From the NCBI RefSeq assembly GCF_019458805.1, contig NZ_JAIBOA010000005.1:248001-312000 (forward strand): a stretch of DNA of 64,000 nucleotides, read 5' to 3'. This DNA is from Actinomadura parmotrematis. Its GTDB lineage: Bacteria; Actinomycetota; Actinomycetes; Streptosporangiales; Streptosporangiaceae. The notes under the pieces are model-generated. The model was not told the origin of the DNA. It searched no databases and was given only the letters and a program-made list of their open reading frames with translations. The translations under genes and the position numbers were made by a program. This document shows, in pieces, positions 21,130 through 28,522 of this stretch (position 1 is the stretch's first letter; each line of letters starts with the position of its first letter).

Positions 21130-21726
21130 TCAGCCGGTCTTGCGGGCGCGGCGGCGGCCGGCGAGCTCGTCGTGCGGGTGGACGTCGTCCTCGTCGGCGG
21201 CGCGCTCGGCGGGCAGCTCCGACAGGCTGCCCTCGACCTCCTGCCAGACCCGGCCGAGCGCGATGCCGAAGACGCCCTGGCCGCCCTGGAGCAGGTCGAC
21301 GACCTCGTCGGCCGAGGTGCACTCATAGACGCTGACGCCGTCGCTCATCAGGGTGATCTGCGCGAGGTCCTGGACGCCGCGGTCGTGCAGGTGCGTGACC
21401 GCCGTCCGGATCTGCTGGAGCGACACGCCGGTGTCCAGCAGCCGCTTCACCACCTTCAGCACCAGGATGTCGCGGAACCCGTACAGCCGCTGGCTGCCCG
21501 AACCCTGCGCCGCGCGCACGCTCGGCGTGACGAGCCCGGTGCGGGCCCAGTAGTCCAGCTGCCGGTAGGTGATCCCGGCCGCGGTGCACGCGGTCGGCCC
21601 GCGGTAGCCGACGTCCTCGGCGGGCACCGACACCTGGGTGTCGAAGAGCAGCCCCTGCTCGCCGGCGCGCCGGGACGCCGTGCGCCTCTCGGGGGTCGCC
21701 TTGCCCTCGCCGCTGCTCACCGCCAC
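21130..21726 (-). CDS. MerR-family regulator (Rv1830-like)
   Basis: 198-residue regulator with a winged-helix MerR domain at about residues 45-115 (AAGITYRQLDYWARTGLVTPSVR... SQRLYGFRDILVLKVVKRLLDTGVSLQQIR). The C-terminal half ends in an acidic then basic tail. Position next to the bifunctional nuclease gene, ftsR and garA matches the conserved Rv1827-Rv1830 order in mycobacteria, where the corresponding MerR influences growth and division. GTG 21726 follows GGAGG. It has its own upstream promoter region, including a TTGACC/TACCGT pair. Confidence 0.88.
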   Translation of the reverse strand: MAVSSGEGKATPERRTASRRAGEQGLLFDTQVSVPAEDVGYRGPTACTAAGITYRQLDYWARTGLVTPSVRAAQGSGSQRLYGFRDILVLKVVKRLLDTGVSLQQIRTAVTHLHDRGVQDLAQITLMSDGVSVYECTSADEVVDLLQGGQGVFGIALGRVWQEVEGSLSELPAERAADEDDVHPHDELAGRRRARKTG

Positions 21727-22116
21727 GCGGACCTCCGGCTTCTATCAGCCCGTCGCGCTCCGTCAAGGGGGTTTGACGAATTACCACCACGGGTGTTCCA
21801 CCAGCACGGTAGGTGCCGGTCAGGGTGTGGTCAACGTTCGTCGTCGGCGCGTCGCATGCCCGGATGAACCGGCTTCACGTGGGCAAACCTCGCACCATCG
21901 CTCTCGGGGAACTCCTACCCCGATCGTCACCGGCTGGAACCGGCGGGGCCCCGGCGGATGCGCGGGCGGCCGCCCGGAGGCCCGAACGGGCGCCCCGGAC
22001 CGGGCCCGGCTGCGTTTCGCCTGCGTGACGCCGGTGACGGGAGCGGAACGCAATGCGCACCCGGGCGAGCGGGGCCGTGCGGCGACCGCGACGCGGCCGC
22101 CGGGGGGCGGCCGTGA
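21727..22116 (-). promoter_or_regulatory. Promoter region of the Rv1830-like merR
   Basis: 390 bp without a gene. On the minus strand a good promoter is visible: TTGACC (21829-21834), a 17-bp spacer and TACCGT (21806-21811), placing the start near 21800. Between it and the gene lies the dyad CGTCAA-n6-TTGACG (21761-21778), suitable as an operator for the MerR protein itself or another regulator. The distal 200 bp are GC-rich and featureless. Confidence 0.6.
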
Positions 22117-22587
22117 TCAGCCGGCGCGGCCGAAGTCCTCGGGCGAGATCGTGTCCAGGAACTCCCGGAACTTCTCGACCTCGTCCTCCTGCTCGTCGGG
22201 GATGGCGACGCCCGCCTCCTCCAGCACGTCCTCGCCCGCGTAGATCGTCGCGCCGGTGCGGAGCGCCAGCGCGATCGAGTCCGACGGGCGGGCGCTCACC
22301 TCCACGCCGTTGGAGAACACCAGGTCGGCGAAGAAGATCCCCTCGCGCAGCGCGGTGATGTTGACCGCGCGCAGCTGCACGCCGAGGGCGTCCAGCACGT
22401 CGCGCAGCAGGTCGTGGGTGAGGGGGCGCGCCGGCAGCACGCCCTGCTGGGCGAAGGCGATCGCGGTCGCCTCGACCGCGCCGATCCAGATGGGGAGGTA
22501 GCGCTCCCCGCCCGACTCCTTCAACAGGACGATCGGCTGATTGGAGGGCATCTCGACCCTGACGCCGACGACCTCCATCTGCTTCAC
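22117..22587 (-). CDS. Bifunctional nuclease domain (DUF151/BFN) protein
   Basis: 156-residue protein matching the BFN family: VVGVRVEMPSNQPIVLLKE, ERYLPIWIGAVEATAIAFA, the THDLLRDVLDALG segment and the acidic C-terminus. The plant homologue has DNase and RNase activity; the bacterial role is not settled. GTG 22587 follows GGGAG; Met4 is an alternative. The gene sits between the two merR genes, an arrangement conserved in actinobacteria. Confidence 0.92.
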   Translation of the reverse strand: MKQMEVVGVRVEMPSNQPIVLLKESGGERYLPIWIGAVEATAIAFAQQGVLPARPLTHDLLRDVLDALGVQLRAVNITALREGIFFADLVFSNGVEVSARPSDSIALALRTGATIYAGEDVLEEAGVAIPDEQEDEVEKFREFLDTISPEDFGRAG

Positions 22588-22765
22588 TGCGGCTCCCTGC
22601 TGGTCCTCGACGTCTCTCGGTCACCCTGCGCCGGGGCCGGTCCCGAGGCCGACCACATAGCCAACGTACACCCCGCGTCCGACGGTGCGGCGCGGCGGCG
22701 GCGGGACAATCGCCCGCGCCCGTTCCCGGGCCCGCCGCCGCCCGGGTCCGGGCGGGGCGCGCCCG

Positions 22766-23512
22766 TCAGCGTCCGAGGCTGTCGTCCAGGCCCGCCTGGA
22801 GCAGGGCGGTGTGCAGCCGGACGGCCAGCTCGGCGATCCGGCGGGCGGTCTCGGCGGCCTCCTCGTGCGCGCCGGGGCTGCGGCGGCGGAGGCCCGGCGC
22901 GACGACCTGCTCGATGAGGTCGGCCTGCCGGTCGGCGGCGGCCTTGACGGCGCGCAGGTTGCGCGGCTGCAGGCCGTGCTCCCCGAGCTCGGCGACGGTG
23001 CGCGCGATGACCAGGGCGGCGCCGTCGTAGTGCGTGCCGGACCGGCGGACCAGGCCGTAGGTCTCCAGCTCGGCGAGCAGGTCCTCGTCGACGCCGGCGC
23101 CGTCCAGCAGCTGGCGGCGGGTGAGCCGGACGCCCCCCGCGGGGTCCTCGGGCGCCGCGGGCGGCCCGGGGGCGGGCGCGGCGGTCGGCGCCGCGACCAG
23201 GGTGCGCGGGCGGGCCGGGCCGGGCCGGTCGGCCGCCGCGGCGGGGTCGCCGCGGTCCAGCGCCTCCAGCCGCCGCCTGATCACGCGCAGCGGCAGGTAG
23301 TGGTCGCGCTGCGCGGCGAGGATGAAGCGCAGCCGGGCCAGGTCGTGCTCGCCGAACTTGCGGTAGCCCGACGGGCTGCGCTGCGGCTCGATCAGCCCCT
23401 CCGCCTCCAGGAACCTGATCTTGGAGATGGTGATGTCGGGGAACTCGGGCCGCAGCAGCCCGAGGACGTCCCCGATCGTCATCAGGGGCGGCCCGGCCGG
23501 CTGCGCGTTCAT
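22766..23512 (-). CDS. ftsR: MerR-family regulator, FtsR-like (Rv1828-like)
   Basis: 248 residues. The N-terminal MerR winged helix (MTIGDVLGLLRPEFPDITISKIRFLEAEGL... GYRKFGEHDLARLRFI) is characteristic of the FtsR group, which in Corynebacterium activates ftsZ. A Pro/Ala-rich linker (about residues 95-130) joins it to a C-terminal helical domain that starts with VRLTRRQLLDGAGVDEDLLAELETYGLV, typical of Rv1828. CGGAGGG lies ahead of ATG 23512. It is directly downstream of the FHA gene, separated by 62 bp, so co-transcription is likely. The gene symbol is by homology and context. Confidence 0.85.
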   Translation of the reverse strand: MNAQPAGPPLMTIGDVLGLLRPEFPDITISKIRFLEAEGLIEPQRSPSGYRKFGEHDLARLRFILAAQRDHYLPLRVIRRRLEALDRGDPAAAADRPGPARPRTLVAAPTAAPAPGPPAAPEDPAGGVRLTRRQLLDGAGVDEDLLAELETYGLVRRSGTHYDGAALVIARTVAELGEHGLQPRNLRAVKAAADRQADLIEQVVAPGLRRRSPGAHEEAAETARRIAELAVRLHTALLQAGLDDSLGR

Positions 23513-23574
23513 GGCCCTCCGATCGTCGCGCGGTGCGGCGGTCCCGCCCGCCCCGGTCCGGGGCGGGCGCGGGA

Positions 23575-24117
23575 TCAGCCGTGCTGCGGGTTGGTCAGGA
23601 ACACCAGCCGGAACTTGCCGATCTGGACCTCGTCGCCGCCGGACAGGCCGGCCTGGTCGATGCGCTGGCGGTTGACGTAGGTGCCGTTCAGGCTGCCCAC
23701 GTCGCGGACCGCGAAACTCCCGCCCTGGCGGGAGAACTCGGCGTGCCGCCGGGACACGGTGACGTCGTCCAGGAAGATGTCGCTCTCGGGGTGGCGGCCC
23801 GCCGAGGTGCGGTCCTTGTCGAGCAGGAAGCGGCTGCCGGCGTTCGGCCCGCGCTGCACGACGAGCAGCGCGGTACCGGGGGGCAGCGCCTCCACCGCGA
23901 CGTGCTCGGCGCCCGCGGGCTCGGGCTCGGCGCCCGCCTGCTCGGCCTCGAACGCCTCGAAGCCGCCGATGGAGATGGTGGACGTGGACTCGCCGGGGGA
24001 TTCGCGGGGAGGCAGCGGCGGCTGGCCGCCGCGTCCCAGCGGAGTGCCGCAGTTGGAGCAGAAGCGGGCATCATCCGGGTTGGCGTGACCGCACTGCGTG
24101 CAGTAGACGCTCGGCAT
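23575..24117 (-). CDS. garA: FHA-domain protein, GarA/OdhI-like
   Basis: 180 residues: an N-terminal zinc ribbon (CTQCGHANPDDARFCSNCG, residues 6-24), the phosphoacceptor region ESTSTISI at 43-50, corresponding to the ETTS site phosphorylated by PknB/PknG in GarA, and a forkhead-associated domain at 85-175 with the phosphothreonine-binding core GRHPESDIFLDD...SRRHAEF and NGTYVN. GarA/OdhI inhibit 2-oxoglutarate dehydrogenase and related enzymes when unphosphorylated. ATG 24117 follows AGGAGG. The zinc ribbon extension is seen in Streptomyces-type homologues. Confidence 0.9.
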   Translation of the reverse strand: MPSVYCTQCGHANPDDARFCSNCGTPLGRGGQPPLPPRESPGESTSTISIGGFEAFEAEQAGAEPEPAGAEHVAVEALPPGTALLVVQRGPNAGSRFLLDKDRTSAGRHPESDIFLDDVTVSRRHAEFSRQGGSFAVRDVGSLNGTYVNRQRIDQAGLSGGDEVQIGKFRLVFLTNPQHG

Positions 24118-24408
24118 AGATCGGCTCGGCCTCCTACCATCGGTGTGCCACCGGCGGTCCCGCCTCGGCGGGTCCGCCTGCGCCACGCGCTCCTTCACTC
24201 GGCCCGCACCGGGAACCCTCCCCCGGGACGGTCCGGCGACCGCCCGCGGGACACGACGGTCGCCGCAACCTACGCGGGTGGCGCCCGGGGGGTCAACCGG
24301 ATCGGTCACCCGGCCGCCCCTCAAGCTACCTTCGTCAATGATCGCAGGTCTACGGCGCCGCGCGGACCAGGACCCGTGGATCCGCCCCCCGGCGCGGTGC
24401 GAGGTGCC

Positions 24409-25113
24409 TCACCCCGACCGTACCGCGCGCACCTTCACGGTCGCGCGCTGCGCGATCGCGACGGCCGCGCCGGCCGCCTCCAGGGTCTTCACGACGCCGC
24501 CGGGGATGCCGAGCGCCGTGGTCAGGGTGTGCGGGTCGCCGATGGCGAGCACCCGGTAGGGCGCGGCCAGCCGGTGCCCGTCGGCGAGGATCCCGCCGGG
24601 GCCGTCGAGGAAGTAGGTGCCGGCGCCCGCGCGGACGTCGCCGATCTGGACGACCTCGGCGCCCGCGTCCCGCAGCTCCTGGAGGGTGTCGAGGAGGTCG
24701 GCGGCGCGGACCGCGCCGCCCGGGTCGGTGATGGTGACCTCGACGCCGGGGCCCTCGGCGGGCAGCGTGCCGGCCAGCAGCCCGTAGGTGGCGGCGCGCT
24801 CGCGGGCCTCCTGGAGGGCGGTGCCGCCCCGCGCGTCGCGCTCCAGGCCCGCCTTGGTGTCCTCCAGGTCGCGCACGTCGCCGCGGAGCCGCTCGGAGCG
24901 CTGGCCGAGGTCGGACAGGACGCCGACGAGCTCGTCCTGGCGGGCGGTGGCGAAGGTGGTGTCGCGCTGGGTGGTGTGGACCTGGGCGACCAGCGCGAAG
25001 CCGAGCACGAGGCTGAGCAGGCCGCCGATCAGGTGGCCGCGGGTGGCGCGGGGGCGCAGCAGGTCGGCGAGCGCGCGCCGGGCGCCCGCGCGCCCGCCCT
25101 CGGGGGCGCTCAT
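24409..25113 (-). CDS. DUF881 membrane-anchored protein
   Basis: 234 residues with one transmembrane helix near the N-terminus (HLIGGLLSLVLGFALVAQVH), a coiled coil (residues 60-105) and the DUF881 core (GPGVEVTITDPGG, YRVLAIGDPHTLTTALGIPGG). Equivalent to Rv1823/Rv1825-type proteins of the growth/division block; function not established. ATG 25113 overlaps the stop of the small basic protein gene by four bases, so the two are coupled. Confidence 0.88.
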   Translation of the reverse strand: MSAPEGGRAGARRALADLLRPRATRGHLIGGLLSLVLGFALVAQVHTTQRDTTFATARQDELVGVLSDLGQRSERLRGDVRDLEDTKAGLERDARGGTALQEARERAATYGLLAGTLPAEGPGVEVTITDPGGAVRAADLLDTLQELRDAGAEVVQIGDVRAGAGTYFLDGPGGILADGHRLAAPYRVLAIGDPHTLTTALGIPGGVVKTLEAAGAAVAIAQRATVKVRAVRSG

Positions 25114-25442
25114 GCGCCGAACAGCCGGCGGCGGATGGCCGCGGCGTTGGAGAAGATGCGGATGCCGAGCACGACGACGACGCCGGTGGACAGCTGCGAG
25201 CCGACGCCGAGCTGGTCGCCGAGGAACACGATGAGCGCGGCGATGATGGTGTTGCTGACGAACGAGACGACGAAGACCTTCTCGTCGAACATCCCCTCCA
25301 GCCGGGCGCGGACGCCGCCGGACATGGCGTCCAGCGCGGCCACGATGGCGATCGGCAGGTAGGGCTGGAGCCAGAGCGGCACCTCGGGGTGGAACACCAG
25401 CCCGAGCACGATCCCGGCGACGAGCCCGATGAGCGCGATCAC
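25110..25442 (-). CDS. sbp: Small basic family protein (DUF1290)
   Basis: 110-residue integral membrane protein with three hydrophobic segments (IALIGLVAGIVLGLVF; IAIVAALDAMSGG; VVSFVSNTIIAALIVFLGD). This is the Sbp family found between two DUF881 genes in Gram-positive division-associated loci. GTG 25442 overlaps the upstream DUF881 stop (GTGA), and the downstream DUF881 gene overlaps its stop. Molecular role unknown. Confidence 0.9.
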   Translation of the reverse strand: MIALIGLVAGIVLGLVFHPEVPLWLQPYLPIAIVAALDAMSGGVRARLEGMFDEKVFVVSFVSNTIIAALIVFLGDQLGVGSQLSTGVVVVLGIRIFSNAAAIRRRLFGA

Positions 25443-26368
25443 GGCGGGTCCCCCTCTCCGCGCGCGGTGCCGCCGGCCGGCCCGGCGGGCAGCGGCCGCG
25501 CGTAGCGTAGCCGGAGCGCGCCGGCGGCGGGCAGCCGGGCGGCCTTCGCCGTCTCCAGGTCGTAGCGGATGCGGAACCGGTCGTGCAGCGCGGCGGTGCG
25601 GCGGTCGGCCGCCGAGCCGCGGTAGGCGGCGCGCAGGCGGCCCGGGTCGCCGAGCGCGGTCACCCGGTAGGGGCCGGTGAGGGGCCGGTAGTCGACCAGG
25701 ATCGCCTCCCCGGCGGTGCGGACGGCGGTGGTCGGGGTGAGCCGCTGCCCGTTGATGGCGATGGCGGTGGCGCCGGCCGCCCACAGGCCGTTGACGACGG
25801 CTTGCAGGTCCCGGTCGTAGACGCGGCCGTCGCCGGGCGCGGCGCCGTCGCGGGCGGGCGGGGCGGCGTCCGGCGGCGCGTCGTCCAGCACGGCGACGAG
25901 CGCGGGCCCGGCGGCGGGCTGGGCCGCGGCGGCCGCCGCGGCGGCGGCGAGGTCGCGGCGGGCGCGGCGGCCCTCCTCGCTGCGGGCGAGGCCGGCGGCG
26001 CGCAGGCGCTCGGTCTCGGTGCGCAGCGCGTCCAGGCGGCGCTGCAGGGCGTCGCTCTCCTCGGTGCGCGCGCGGATCGCGTCGACCAGCCGGTGCCGCT
26101 GCTGCGCGGCGACCGGCTCGCTGCGGCGCGTCTCGGCGCCCGCGACCGCCAGCAGCACGCCGGTGAGGACGAGGACGAGCAGCACGCCGCCGCCGCGCAG
26201 GGGGCTCCGGCGCGGCGCGGCGTCCCCGGCGGCGGCCCGGCGCGCCGCGGCGTCGGCGTACCCGGGATCGAGGACGCGGCCGGCGTGCAGGTCGGCCAGC
26301 AGGGACATGGAGGCGTCGGGGCGCCGCCATCCGGGCGGGCCGCCCGGGGCCCGTGCCTGCCTGTCCAC
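25439..26368 (-). CDS. DUF881 protein, first copy
   Basis: 309 residues: a basic N-terminus, a transmembrane helix (GGGVLLVLVLTGVLLAVAGAE), a coiled coil with a run of alanines (about residues 90-150) and the DUF881 domain (AINGQRLTPTTAVRTAGEAILVDYRPLTGPYRVTALGD). It is paralogous to the gene at 24409-25113. GTG 26368 has no clear ribosome-binding site; ATG 26308 is an alternative that removes 20 residues. First gene of a tightly overlapping trio. Confidence 0.85.
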   Translation of the reverse strand: MDRQARAPGGPPGWRRPDASMSLLADLHAGRVLDPGYADAAARRAAAGDAAPRRSPLRGGGVLLVLVLTGVLLAVAGAETRRSEPVAAQQRHRLVDAIRARTEESDALQRRLDALRTETERLRAAGLARSEEGRRARRDLAAAAAAAAAQPAAGPALVAVLDDAPPDAAPPARDGAAPGDGRVYDRDLQAVVNGLWAAGATAIAINGQRLTPTTAVRTAGEAILVDYRPLTGPYRVTALGDPGRLRAAYRGSAADRRTAALHDRFRIRYDLETAKAARLPAAGALRLRYARPLPAGPAGGTARGEGDPP

Positions 26369-26429
26369 CGGACCATGATGGCAAGGCCCGGCGGGTCCGC
26401 CGGCGGCGGGGACGGCCGGGCGGGGACGG

Positions 26430-27077
26430 TCAGGCGGTGAGCGCGGCGCGCGAGCGGTCCAGGCCGATCCGCAGGGCGAGGGCGGCGAGGACGGTGCCCA
26501 TCAGGTAGCGCTGGGCGCGCTGCCAGAGGGGGCGGCGGGCCAGGAAGGCGGCGATGGACCCGGCGGCGAGCACGATGAGCCCGTTGACGGTGATCGCGAC
26601 GGCCGCCTGGGCGAGGCCGAGCTCCACGATCTGCAGCGGCAGCCGGCCCCGGGCGGGATCGGCGAACTGCGGCAGCAGCGACAGGTACAGGATGGCGATC
26701 TTGGGGTTGAGCAGGCTGGTGACCAGGCCCATCGTGTAGAGGCGGCGCGGCGGGTCGGCCGGCAGGTCGCGCGGCGCGAACGCCGAGGCGCCGCCGGGGC
26801 GGACCGCCTGCCAGGCGAGCCAGAGCAGGTAGGCGGCGCCGCCCAGCTTCACCGCGGCGTAGACGGCGGGCACCGCGACGAACAGGGCGCTCAGCCCGGC
26901 GGCGGTGAGCGCGATGTAGACGGCGAAGCCGGTGCCGACGCCGGCGAGGCTGACCAGCCCGGCCGCGCGGCCCTGGGTGATCGAGCGCGAGGCCAGGTAG
27001 ACCATGTTCGGGCCGGGTGTCAGCACCAGGCCGAGCGCGACGGCGGCGAGGCCCAGCAGGGCGGTGAGGGGGACCAC
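26430..27077 (-). CDS. LysE-family amino-acid exporter
   Basis: 215-residue membrane protein with the LysE/RhtB signature LTPGPNMVYLASRSITQGRAAGLVSLAGVGTG at the N-terminus and about six helices. Predicted to export amino acids or derivatives. GTG 27077 follows GGAAGG. It diverges from a MocR-type regulator across 91 bp holding repeated operator-like sites, so it is probably the regulator's target. Confidence 0.9.
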   Translation of the reverse strand: MVPLTALLGLAAVALGLVLTPGPNMVYLASRSITQGRAAGLVSLAGVGTGFAVYIALTAAGLSALFVAVPAVYAAVKLGGAAYLLWLAWQAVRPGGASAFAPRDLPADPPRRLYTMGLVTSLLNPKIAILYLSLLPQFADPARGRLPLQIVELGLAQAAVAITVNGLIVLAAGSIAAFLARRPLWQRAQRYLMGTVLAALALRIGLDRSRAALTA

Positions 27078-27120
27078 GGGACGTCCTTCCGGAGAATGCG
27101 CCGAGCCTATTGATCCGCGC

Positions 27121-27157
27121 GTACTCGGTGCAATAATGACTTTGTACTCGGAGCAAT
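27121..27157. promoter_or_regulatory. Paired direct repeats, likely MocR operator
   Basis: GTACTCGGTGCAAT (27121-27134) and GTACTCGGAGCAAT (27144-27157): 13 of 14 identical, 23 bp apart, in the gap between lysE and the mocR gene. MocR/GabR/PdxR regulators are known to bind two direct repeats. An AT-rich patch between the copies may hold the promoter. Confidence 0.6.
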
Positions 27158-27168
27158 CGGGAGGGCCG

Positions 27169-28500
27169 GTGGAGACGTTCCAGCGGGTGGCGGACGCGGT
27201 CGCCGCCGACATCCGGTCCGGGCGGCTGCGGCCGGGCGACCGGCTGCCGCCGCAGCGCCTGTTCGCCCGCCGGCGCGGCATCGCGCCCTCCACCGCCGCC
27301 CGCGTGTACGGCGAGCTGGCCCGGCGGGGCCTGGTCACCGGCGAGGTCGGGCGCGGCACCTTCGTGCGCGCCGGCCGGGAGGCGGACGCGCCCGCGCTGG
27401 CCGAGCCCGCCGCCGCCCGCGTCGACCTGGAGCTGAACTACCCGGTCGCGCCCGGCCAGTCCGCGGCGCTCGCGGCCGGGCTGCAGCGGCTGCTGCGCCC
27501 CGACGCGCTCGCCGCCGCCCTCGGCCCGGCGCGCGCCGCCGGGACGCCCGGCGCCCGCGCCGCCGTCCGGGACCTGCTGGCCCGCCCGGGGTGGACGCCG
27601 GGCGAGGTGCTGTTCGCCGGGAACGGGCGGCAGGCGATCGCGGCGGCCGTCGCCGCGCTCGTCCCGCCCGGCGGCCGCCTCGCCGTCGAGGAGCTGACCT
27701 ACCCGGTCGTGCTCGGCGTCGCGGCCCGGCTCGGCGTGACCGCCGTCCCGGTCGCCTGCGACGGGGACGGCCTCGTCCCCGAGGCCCTGGCCGAGGCGCA
27801 CCGCCGGACACCGGTGCACGCGGTGTACGTGCAGCCGACGCTGCAGAACCCGCACAGCACGACGATGCCGCCCGCGCGCCGCGCCGGGCTCGCCGCCGTG
27901 CTGGAGGAGTTGGGCCTGCACGCGGTCGAGGACGCCGTCTGGTCGTTCCTGGAGCCGGACGCGGTCCCCCTCGCCGCGCACGCCCCCGGGCGGACCGTCC
28001 TCGTCGAGGGGTTCGCCAAGCGGCTCGCGCCGGGCCTGTCGGTGGGCGTGGCGGTGCCGCCCGCGGCGCTCGGCGCCCCGGTGGCGGCCGCGCTGCGGGC
28101 GGCCGGGTCGGCGCCCTCGGGGTACGCCCTGGAGGCCGTCACCGGGTGGATCGGCGACGGGACGGCGGACCGCGTCGCCGCCGCCAAGCGCGCCGACGCC
28201 GCCGCCCGCCAGCGGGTGGTCGCGGCCGCGCTGCCGGGCGCGCGGCTGCGGACCGCGCCGCGCTCCTACTTCTGCTGGTGGGACCTGCCGGCGCCGTGGC
28301 GGGCCGAGACGTTCGTCGCGGCGGCGGCGCGGCGCGGCATCGCGGTGACGCCGGGCGCGGCGTTCGCCGCGGGCCCGGGGGCGGCGCCGAACGCCGTCCG
28401 GATCGGCACCGCCTCCCCCTCCCCCGACGTCCTCGCCGGAGCGCTGGAGACCCTCGCCGCCCTCGCCCGGTCCGCCCCGGACGAGGTGCTGGGCGGCTGA
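27169..28500 (+). CDS. MocR-type (GntR/aminotransferase) regulator
   Basis: 443 residues: a GntR winged-helix domain (about 1-70, VADAVAADIRSGRLRPGDRLPPQR... STAARVYGELARRGLV) fused to a fold-type I aminotransferase domain. The PLP lysine is most likely in EGFAKRLAPGLSVG; the HAVYVQPTLQNPHSTTMP segment is the usual pre-motif. Such proteins sense PLP-bound amino acids. GTG 27169 is chosen over ATG 27136 because GGGAGGG lies just upstream and the longer start would overlap the operator repeats. Probably controls the divergent lysE. Confidence 0.9.
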   Translation: METFQRVADAVAADIRSGRLRPGDRLPPQRLFARRRGIAPSTAARVYGELARRGLVTGEVGRGTFVRAGREADAPALAEPAAARVDLELNYPVAPGQSAALAAGLQRLLRPDALAAALGPARAAGTPGARAAVRDLLARPGWTPGEVLFAGNGRQAIAAAVAALVPPGGRLAVEELTYPVVLGVAARLGVTAVPVACDGDGLVPEALAEAHRRTPVHAVYVQPTLQNPHSTTMPPARRAGLAAVLEELGLHAVEDAVWSFLEPDAVPLAAHAPGRTVLVEGFAKRLAPGLSVGVAVPPAALGAPVAAALRAAGSAPSGYALEAVTGWIGDGTADRVAAAKRADAAARQRVVAAALPGARLRTAPRSYFCWWDLPAPWRAETFVAAAARRGIAVTPGAAFAAGPGAAPNAVRIGTASPSPDVLAGALETLAALARSAPDEVLGG

Positions 28501-28522
28501 CGCCCCGGCCGTTCCGGCCCGG

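Noticed and set aside
24118..24408. Possible gcvH between DUF881 and garA by synteny
   Set aside because: No frame here encodes a lipoyl-domain motif; the gene is absent.
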